Assembly: GCA_964425645.1 (NCBI GenBank)
Contig: CAYRNC010000052.1
Span: 1-12,276, forward strand
Reading direction: 5' to 3'
Length of the DNA: 12,276 bases
DNA from: CAYRNC01 sp964425645
GTDB lineage: Bacteria; Bacillota; Clostridia; Peptostreptococcales; Anaerovoracaceae
Positions 7,084 through 12,276 of the stretch are shown one piece after another; position 1 is the first letter of the stretch, and the number at the start of each line of letters is the position of its first letter. A model generated the notes under the pieces. The model ran no database searches, was not told the DNA's origin, and worked only from the letters and a program-made list of their open reading frames with translations. Both the position numbers and the translations under genes were made by a program.

Positions 7084-8358
7084 TCATTCTATCACGACCA
7101 CCAACATCTTACCCGTTTCATATTTATCGTATATAAACTTGGCGTGGGAAGTGTAATTTCGAACGCATTTATGAGATAAAGGTACGGTACCGATAGATTC
7201 TGCATATTCTCTCTTAGGTGGAGTTATCCTGCTTCCCTTTTCATCGTATTTGTAATTAACGGGGACTCCGTGTACATAGGCTCCCCCGGCAAAGCGCACG
7301 GCGTAAGGGGCATAGCCCTGTATTATATAGGTCCCGTCCTTATAATATAAAAACTGATCACTTTTTGCTATGGCATAATAGAAGCCCAAAGACGTAGGCA
7401 CAGAATACTTTCCCGTCGTCCCCGTCGTTGCGAGTGTACAGGAAACCAGGGTCCACCCCGGTGAGCCCTTTTCATAGACTGCCTCGTTTTGGTTTTTCCT
7501 ATCCACAGCGACAACAGTTGTCAATTCAGTAATCGCCTGATCAGTCGGTATATATTTTTTGGGCACATAGCAGGTCTCGCCGCTTGCCATAATTTCCGCC
7601 TTGATCAAATCGCCTGCAGGAAACAGATATCTGATCACCGTTCCATCCTCTATATAAAAAAATTCCTTATTATTCTCTGATGAAGGGTAGCCGGGTGCGC
7701 TTTGGCTGCGACTGCCGCCCCTGCCGTCTTTTTCTTTACCGTAATAAAGGGGAGCGTGACCGTTTTGATTCTTGTAATTGCTGATATACGTCAATTTGCC
7801 TCGTTTTTCATATTCAGCTGCCCGCTGCACCGCCCGCTCCATCTTATCAAATTGAAAGGTCCGTCGGCTGACATCTTCGCTGTTTACAAAACCGAATAAC
7901 GTTTCATCGTTTTCATTCCAACAGACGTGGTACCATTTTATCGTGTCCTCTCCGTCTTTTACCGTTACCGTTTCAACATAATTTAACTTTTCGTTGCGAT
8001 AGGCCTTCCTTATGACCTTTTCACTGCGTGAAGAGCCGGAATAGATGATTATCGAATCTTCTTCAACAACAAAATATGTATAGGTGGTCTGATGCTCGCC
8101 GTACTGCAATGAAACAGGAAATGAAGGAAGAAGAACTTCTTCCTCTACAAGGATTACATCGCCGCCTTCCTGCTTTTCCTCAGTCATCTGGGGTTTTGCC
8201 TGTCCTTTTGGCAAATCCGAAAGCTTTGTCGGAATTTGCCGGTTTTCATCCCCGTCAAGAATTTCAAGCGCTTCTCTTCCCTGAAGGAGAATCACAAATA
8301 ACAGCGTCATAGCCAGAAGAGCCGATATTATTATCACTGTCCCCAAATTATTTTTCAT
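7084..8358 (-). CDS. Membrane-anchored L,D-transpeptidase (YkuD domain) with SH3-like regions
   Basis: This 424-residue protein has one N-terminal membrane segment (about 7-25) with a short cytoplasmic tail, so it is a signal-anchored extracytoplasmic enzyme. An acidic linker (30-75) precedes a bacterial SH3-like region (about 98-165, with WYHVCW and GFVNSEDV). A second beta-rich, possibly SH3-like stretch (238-270) leads to a C-terminal YkuD catalytic domain (about 278-424). YkuD enzymes make 3-3 cross-links in peptidoglycan or attach proteins to it, using a catalytic cysteine. The conserved parts seen are VHG (362-364) and LSHKCVRN (394-401), with C398 as predicted nucleophile, H396 and R400. 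The textbook motif is S/T-H-G-C, but here lysine replaces glycine. The gap from H363 to S395 is also about twice the classical spacing. The ATG overlaps the queT stop by four bases. No strong ribosome binding site is seen, suggesting coupled translation. Confidence 0.85.
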   Translation of the reverse strand: MKNNLGTVIIISALLAMTLLFVILLQGREALEILDGDENRQIPTKLSDLPKGQAKPQMTEEKQEGGDVILVEEEVLLPSFPVSLQYGEHQTTYTYFVVEEDSIIIYSGSSRSEKVIRKAYRNEKLNYVETVTVKDGEDTIKWYHVCWNENDETLFGFVNSEDVSRRTFQFDKMERAVQRAAEYEKRGKLTYISNYKNQNGHAPLYYGKEKDGRGGSRSQSAPGYPSSENNKEFFYIEDGTVIRYLFPAGDLIKAEIMASGETCYVPKKYIPTDQAITELTTVVAVDRKNQNEAVYEKGSPGWTLVSCTLATTGTTGKYSVPTSLGFYYAIAKSDQFLYYKDGTYIIQGYAPYAVRFAGGAYVHGVPVNYKYDEKGSRITPPKREYAESIGTVPLSHKCVRNYTSHAKFIYDKYETGKMLVVVIE

Positions 8359-8828
8359 AGCTTAAATATTGCGGTCCTGCGCAATAAATATTTTAAAAGG
8401 AAATAACCAATTCCGTAGCATGCAATCAGTTCCCCCAAAGCTACCCATAATATGCAGGCGAACAGGGGCAACGGCAAAGCGTATACAAAATGCAGCATAC
8501 CCCCTATTATCAGACCGTTTGTGACAACCGGCGGAAGAGGTACTAGCAGCGGTTTGCTCCTGAGCAGATATGAAAACAAAGCAGCTGTTAAACTTGCAGC
8601 GCTTCCAAAAACTGCATCGGCAAGCCCGTAGGGACCCAACAGATTTGCGATGAGACAGCCTGCGAAAAGCCCCGGTACGGCGGCAGGAGTCAAAGCAGGC
8701 AGCACTGTCAGCGCCTCCGATACCCTCACCTGCATAACTCCGTATCCTATGGGCATAAGCAATATCGTCAACGATGCGTAGATGGCGGCAATTACTGCCG
8801 CCTGTACTAAATATCTTGTATTTTTCAT
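8355..8828 (-). CDS. queT: QueT family queuosine-precursor ECF transporter S component
   Basis: QueT proteins are small membrane substrate-binding (S) components of energy-coupling factor transporters. They are predicted to import queuine or preQ0/preQ1 precursors of queuosine, the modified base at position 34 of some tRNAs. The 157-residue protein has five to six hydrophobic segments and family-like motifs: QVRVSEALTVLP (33-44), GLFAGCLIANLLG (53-65), ADAVFGSAASL (70-80), PPVVTNGLI (99-107) and ALGELIACYG (130-139). A GAGGG site lies 9 bases before the ATG. The gene follows ecfT by 37 bases, which supports it as a partner of that EcfAAT module. QueT genes are often controlled by preQ1 riboswitches, but the 37-base gap is too short and shows no such fold. 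Substrate is inferred from the family, not shown. Confidence 0.88.
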   Translation of the reverse strand: MKNTRYLVQAAVIAAIYASLTILLMPIGYGVMQVRVSEALTVLPALTPAAVPGLFAGCLIANLLGPYGLADAVFGSAASLTAALFSYLLRSKPLLVPLPPVVTNGLIIGGMLHFVYALPLPLFACILWVALGELIACYGIGYFLLKYLLRRTAIFKL

Positions 8829-8865
8829 TATGCCCGGCCCTCGTATTTATTAAAGCCCCATCCCA

Positions 8866-9666
8866 TTATATTACATATGCCTGTACGATTACCACCGATA
8901 TAAACAGCAGCATGAAAAGTGAAGCGGCCCCATCGATCTTACTGAGAGCCATAGCGTTCATCCTTGTTCTTTCATCCCCCCCTCTGTAGCATCTGGCCTC
9001 CATTGCCATAGCCAAATCCTGGGCGATGCGAAATGCGCTTATAAATAAAGGCACGAGCAGCGGTATCAGACTTTTTGCCCTTTGAATGAGGTTGCCGCTT
9101 TCAAAATCCGCACCTCTGGCCATCTGGGCCTTCATTATCTTATCCGTCTCTTCAAGCAAAGTCGGAATGAAGCGCAGTGCGATGGTCATCATCATGGCCA
9201 GCTCGTGGGCGGGAAGGCCGAACCTTCTGTAGGGGGAAAGCAGGCGCTCTATACCGTCTGTCAGGTTTATCGGCTTCGTTGTCAGCGTAAGAAGCGAGGA
9301 TCCGAGGATCAGCAACACGAGCCTCAGCCCCATAAATCCGGCATTGTACAGTCCTTGCTTCGTGATCGTCAAAAACCAAACCGACACAAGTGTTTCGCCT
9401 TTGGTCATGAACATGTTGACGGTGACGGTAAATATGATAATGAGAAAAACAGGTTTAAGACCTTTCAGTATGAAGCGCAGCTTAACGCGGGATACATAGA
9501 TCACCAAAGTCAAAAAAACGGTCTCTGTTGCGAATCCCGTAAAGCTTCTCACCAAAAACAAGGATATGATATAGGCAAATGTGCAAATTATTTTTACTCT
9601 AGGATCAAGTCGGTGAATAAAGGATTCCCCGGGGTAGTACTGCCCAAGGGTTATATCTCTTATCAT
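8866..9666 (-). CDS. ecfT: ECF transporter transmembrane component EcfT
   Basis: EcfT is the integral membrane scaffold that couples ATP hydrolysis by EcfA1/EcfA2 to movement of the S component. The protein has 266 residues, matching the family. It has several transmembrane segments in the first half (about 25-58, 70-88, 108-128) and one at the C-terminus (about 247-264). Two cytoplasmic coupling helices carry the arginine motifs: QMARGADF (181-188) and AMEARCYRGG (221-230). The second has Ala-Arg-Cys where a textbook motif has Ala-Arg-Gly, which I regard as a common Firmicutes variant. A perfect AGGAGG lies 6 bases before the ATG, and the ATG overlaps the ecfA2 TGA by four bases. Confidence 0.95.
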   Translation of the reverse strand: MIRDITLGQYYPGESFIHRLDPRVKIICTFAYIISLFLVRSFTGFATETVFLTLVIYVSRVKLRFILKGLKPVFLIIIFTVTVNMFMTKGETLVSVWFLTITKQGLYNAGFMGLRLVLLILGSSLLTLTTKPINLTDGIERLLSPYRRFGLPAHELAMMMTIALRFIPTLLEETDKIMKAQMARGADFESGNLIQRAKSLIPLLVPLFISAFRIAQDLAMAMEARCYRGGDERTRMNAMALSKIDGAASLFMLLFISVVIVQAYVI

Positions 9667-10520
9667 GCTCCGCCTCCTAACCAGGATAGAATCTCTCGTT
9701 CAGCCTGATCGATAGTCAGGGCTCTGCTCGGTGCAGAGATATTTTTTTTCTGCAGCTTCCTCATAAATCCTGCGGCGGGGGGAAGCCCTAAACCCATTTC
9801 TTTAATCTTTTCCGCATGAGAAAATATTTCTTCGGGTCTGCCGGCCATCACGATGCTCCCTTTTTCCATCACTATGACCTGCTCAGAAAATGCAGCTATG
9901 TCGCCCATGTTGTGGGACACCAAAATAATAGTGTTGTTCTCCTTTTTATGAACATTCCCTACGAGCTTAAGAATATCCTTGCGGGCCTTGGGATCCAACC
10001 CCGCCGTAGGCTCGTCGAGTATGAGCACCCGGGGCTTCATCGCTAAAACTCCGGCAATGGCTATGCGCCGCTTTTGCCCTCCCGAAAGATCAAAGGGGGA
10101 GCGTTCCCTTATTTCCTCGTACGGTAAATCCACCAAGGCCAGTGCCTCTTTTACTCTTGCCGACGCTTCTTCCTCTGAAAGACCCAGATTCATGGGCCCG
10201 AATGCCACGTCCTTTTCCACGCTTTCTTCAAACAATTGATATTCGGGATACTGAAACACCAACCCTATCATGCGGCGGATATCCCTAAGCTTAACCGAAG
10301 AATCGGTCAGATCCATTCCATCTACGATTATGGAGCCCGAGCTGGGTTTTAACAGCCCGTTAAGATGTTGAATCAAAGTGGATTTACCTGATCCCGTATG
10401 ACCGATTATCCCTACAAAGCTCCCGTCATCTATATGAAGGCTGACATCCTTTAAAGCGACGGTCTCATATGGCATGCCTTCGCTGTATATATGTGTAAGG
10501 TTTTTCACTTGTATCGGCAT
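9663..10520 (-). CDS. ecfA2: ECF transporter ATPase EcfA2
   Basis: This cytoplasmic ATP-binding subunit pairs with EcfA1 to drive the ECF transporter. The 285-residue protein shows Walker A GHTGSGKST (40-48), Q-loop FQYPEYQLF (89-97), signature LSGGQKRR (145-152), Walker B VLILDEPT (165-172) with catalytic E170, and switch histidine H203. The C-terminal extension of about 60 residues is typical of EcfA proteins. The FQYPEYQLFEE form is characteristic of the A2 type. The reading frame is open 44 codons further upstream to 10652, but that extension lies inside ecfA1 and is not family-like. The ATG at 10520 has a GGTGGA site 6 bases upstream and gives the standard N-terminus. It overlaps ecfA1 by 16 bases, which favours coupled, balanced production of the two ATPases. 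Confidence 0.95.
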   Translation of the reverse strand: MPIQVKNLTHIYSEGMPYETVALKDVSLHIDDGSFVGIIGHTGSGKSTLIQHLNGLLKPSSGSIIVDGMDLTDSSVKLRDIRRMIGLVFQYPEYQLFEESVEKDVAFGPMNLGLSEEEASARVKEALALVDLPYEEIRERSPFDLSGGQKRRIAIAGVLAMKPRVLILDEPTAGLDPKARKDILKLVGNVHKKENNTIILVSHNMGDIAAFSEQVIVMEKGSIVMAGRPEEIFSHAEKIKEMGLGLPPAAGFMRKLQKKNISAPSRALTIDQAEREILSWLGGGA

Positions 10521-11344
10521 AAATAATCCACCAGATCTTCCTCGTCGATGATCCTTTCCGGAATCGGTATTCCTTTTCTTCTTAGGCGCCCTGCAAGCTC
10601 GACCGGAAAAGGTACATCCAGCCCCATATTTCGAAGCTCCTCTTCCCGGCAAAATACCTTCTCGGGGATTCCGTCCATAACAACTTTGCCTTTGTCCATT
10701 ATGATGATCCTGTCCGCTTTTGCCGCCTCATCCATAAAGTGGGTTATGAGAAGTATCGTGATTCCCTCTTTGTTCAGCTTTTCAATTATTTTCATCACTT
10801 CCAACCTGCCCTGAGGATCAAGCATGGCCGTAGGCTCATCGAATATGATGCATAAAGGCTTCATGGCCACAACCCCCGCTATGGCTATCCTTTGCTTCTG
10901 CCCTCCCGAAAGCAGGTGAGGCGCTTTTTTGCGCTCATCGTACATATCCACGGCTCTAAGGGCCGTATCAACCCTTCTTCGTATTTCTTTAGGCTCGATG
11001 CCCAAATTCTCCGGGCCGAAGGCCACATCATCCTCCACTATAGAGGAAACCAGCTGGTTATCGGGGTTTTGGAATACCATGCCTGCGGTCTGCCTGATAT
11101 CCCAAACCTTTGATTCATCCCTTGTATCGTACCCGTTTACATAAACAGCCCCGCCGCTTGGAAGCAGCAAGGCGTTCATATTTTTTGCCAACGTAGATTT
11201 GCCTGATCCGTTTCTCCCTATAATTGCGGTGAAGCTGCCTCTATTTATGCTTAAAGAGACATCGTTTACCGCAGGTTCCGGAATCAGGCTATCTTCTTTT
11301 TTATATTCAAAAACCAAATGGTCCAATTTGATGATATCATTCAT
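10505..11344 (-). CDS. ecfA1: ECF transporter ATPase EcfA1
   Basis: This is the partner ATPase of EcfA2, 279 residues. It has Walker A GRNGSGKST (43-51), Q-loop FQNPDNQLV (91-99) followed by EDDVAFGPENLG (104-115), and signature LSGGQKQR (145-152). Walker B is CIIFDEPT (165-172) with E170, and the switch region LITHFMDEA has H202. The FQNPDNQ and VAFGPENLG segments are hallmarks of the A1 type. It and EcfA2 form an asymmetric heterodimer bound to the EcfT coupling helices at the inner membrane face. The ATG follows the TAG of the upstream lipoprotein gene with no base between, and no strong ribosome binding site is seen, so translation is probably coupled to that gene. Confidence 0.95.
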   Translation of the reverse strand: MNDIIKLDHLVFEYKKEDSLIPEPAVNDVSLSINRGSFTAIIGRNGSGKSTLAKNMNALLLPSGGAVYVNGYDTRDESKVWDIRQTAGMVFQNPDNQLVSSIVEDDVAFGPENLGIEPKEIRRRVDTALRAVDMYDERKKAPHLLSGGQKQRIAIAGVVAMKPLCIIFDEPTAMLDPQGRLEVMKIIEKLNKEGITILLITHFMDEAAKADRIIIMDKGKVVMDGIPEKVFCREEELRNMGLDVPFPVELAGRLRRKGIPIPERIIDEEDLVDYLCRYK

Positions 11345-12250
11345 CTATTCCAAAACTCTCTTTTCAGCCTCTGTCACCAAATAATTACAGGTATCGAAAA
11401 AAACCTTGCTCATAACCTTGTCGTTAAAGTCGAGCTTGAAGTCAATACTCAGAAGATAGGAGAAATACTCCTTCAAGACATATGTCAGCACGGCATCTGC
11501 ATTGGCCCTCATGTAGTCCATATAGACATTTTTGGCTTCCCCAGAGAAGGTGTTATCGTTGTCGCGGTTAAAAATAGGGCTGTTTGTCGTACCCATCAAC
11601 ATCGCATTGATGTACGTACCGTAAAGCCACAGCGCATCCTTTTTGATTAATTCATTGTCGGGAAATTCCCTTAGAAGTTTCTCTATCCTGTCAGCTCTTC
11701 CCAAAAGCTCCTTATAAGTAATGGCCAGCGTGGCGTTCTCCGCCATCGGTTTTTCTGTGGAGACTGCGTAGGCGTCATACAGTTGTTTAAGGGGCTCTGA
11801 TATATAGTCGCCATATTTTTCAAGAAGCTTTTTGTAATCTACAAGAAGCACAGGTGTATCCTCGTAAAGAACGGCTAGGATCGGACCCTCGCTCAGATTC
11901 TCATAATAATCTCTCATATCGCCGCATTTTATCTTTTCATGATCAATTCTCTTTGTGTCGGGATCAAAATAGGGGCGAAGCGCCTCCAAACCGATCTGTT
12001 CTCTTGTCTCGGTAATATAGCGGTGAAGATATTTTTCATAGTCGGATACCATTCTGTCCGCCGCTTCCGTCTTTACGGAGGCAATGTTATCGTCCAAAAA
12101 TTCAGCCATAGAACGTATATGTTCCGGTGTAGCGGATGCCGACGACATGACTGCAAAATCTGATTCGATTTTGTCCCTGTTCTTACGGCAACCGGTAAAA
12201 CTCCCCAAACAAAGAACGATGATAAGCAAAACTGCCACCCCGGTTCTCAT
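11345..12250 (-). CDS. Predicted lipoprotein of unknown function
   Basis: I do not recognise this family. The 301-residue protein begins with a short basic end, a hydrophobic core (4-17) and a lipobox-like FTGC with cysteine at 21. It is therefore probably exported, lipid-modified and held on the outer face of the cytoplasmic membrane. The rest is predicted mainly helical and charged, with no recognisable catalytic motif. Notable segments are a tyrosine-rich helix around DYEKYLHRYITETREQ (70-85), KYGDYISEPLKQLYDAY (145-161) and a C-terminal helical region with MDYMRANADAVLTYV (244-258). A GGGAGGG ribosome binding site lies 8 bases upstream of the ATG. Only 26 further bases are in the window, so the promoter is not visible. 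It directly abuts ecfA1, but ECF transporters do not normally use a binding lipoprotein, and this does not look like an ABC solute-binding protein. A functional link is possible but unproven. Confidence 0.8.
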   Translation of the reverse strand: MRTGVAVLLIIVLCLGSFTGCRKNRDKIESDFAVMSSASATPEHIRSMAEFLDDNIASVKTEAADRMVSDYEKYLHRYITETREQIGLEALRPYFDPDTKRIDHEKIKCGDMRDYYENLSEGPILAVLYEDTPVLLVDYKKLLEKYGDYISEPLKQLYDAYAVSTEKPMAENATLAITYKELLGRADRIEKLLREFPDNELIKKDALWLYGTYINAMLMGTTNSPIFNRDNDNTFSGEAKNVYMDYMRANADAVLTYVLKEYFSYLLSIDFKLDFNDKVMSKVFFDTCNYLVTEAEKRVLE

Positions 12251-12258
12251 CCAAGCGG

Positions 12259-12265
12259 CCCTCCC
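12259..12265 (-). promoter_or_regulatory. Strong ribosome binding site of the lipoprotein gene
   Basis: The minus strand reads GGGAGGG with 8 bases to the ATG at 12250. It supports this start and thus the signal peptide. No promoter can be seen in the few remaining bases to the window end. Confidence 0.6.
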
Positions 12266-12276
12266 ATCAAATAGCA

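Noticed and set aside
8829..8865. Possible preQ1 riboswitch before queT
   Set aside because: Only 37 bases are available, and they contain the ribosome binding site but no H-type pseudoknot pattern.
8977..9006. Ala-Arg-Cys in the second EcfT coupling motif as a defect
   Set aside because: The essential arginine is kept, and cysteine at this place is, as far as I recall, a common Firmicutes form, so it is not evidence of loss of function.
9082..9708. 208-codon open frame on the plus strand opposite ecfT
   Set aside because: It lies wholly antisense to well-conserved ecfT and the end of ecfA2. Its translation is rich in Gln, His, Lys and Arg without any domain pattern, and no ribosome binding site is evident. 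It is an antisense shadow.
10521..10652. 44-codon upstream extension of ecfA2
   Set aside because: The extension overlaps ecfA1 deeply, is arginine and glycine-rich, and is not part of EcfA2 proteins. The internal ATG at 10520 has its own ribosome binding site.
1..12276. Mobile elements, CRISPR arrays, tRNA or rRNA genes, defence or toxin-antitoxin systems
   Set aside because: No terminal inverted repeats, transposase or integrase motifs, spaced direct repeats or cloverleaf-like sequences were seen. Apart from the stress-protein intergenic region the window is nearly fully coding with housekeeping genes.

Overview
The window reads as ordinary chromosome of a low-to-mid GC Gram-positive anaerobe, most likely a member of Clostridia (Firmicutes/Bacillota). 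This is inferred from strong AGGAGG-type ribosome binding sites, a Gram-positive ECF transporter energising module of EcfA1, EcfA2 and EcfT type, a QueT-family vitamin-type S component, a lipoprotein signal, a membrane-anchored L,D-transpeptidase, and a dnaE-pfkA gene pair of the kind seen in Firmicutes. Genus cannot be fixed from the sequence. There is no sign of a phage, insertion sequence, CRISPR array, rRNA or tRNA.

Layout. From position 1 the window opens with the tail of a probable terminator for a plus-strand gene lying outside. A MATE efflux transporter follows on the minus strand (43-1395). A 187-base divergent intergenic region then carries recognisable promoters for the transporter and for a small plus-strand universal-stress-protein gene (1583-1963). 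Everything from 1967 to 12250 is one minus-strand chain of nine genes, in transcription order: unknown lipoprotein, ecfA1, ecfA2, ecfT, queT, L,D-transpeptidase, trmB, dnaE, pfkA. No gap exceeds 37 bases, several junctions overlap by 4 or 16 bases, and the chain is very probably one operon or a few overlapping units. A hairpin followed by seven T residues, lying inside the 3' end of the convergent stress-protein gene, looks like its terminator.

How the genes work together. The two EcfA ATPases and EcfT form the energising half of an ECF transporter. QueT, directly downstream, is the substrate-binding membrane component expected to bring in a queuosine precursor for tRNA position 34. TrmB, two genes later, makes m7G46 in tRNA, so the front half has a tRNA-modification flavour. 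The L,D-transpeptidase acts on the cell wall, DnaE replicates DNA and PfkA commits sugar to glycolysis. These look like co-transcribed housekeeping functions rather than one pathway.

The most notable observation is that pfkA is broken by one extra G in an eight-G run (2736-2743). Removing one G restores a complete 321-residue ATP-dependent phosphofructokinase. This may be a sequence error, a real mutation, or (less likely) a slippage site. Other points of interest are a non-canonical SHKC catalytic motif in the L,D-transpeptidase, the ECF module pairing with queT, the unrecognised lipoprotein heading the chain, a terminator nested in an opposing coding sequence, and an inverted repeat around the MATE promoter. 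I did not find a convincing new multi-gene system.
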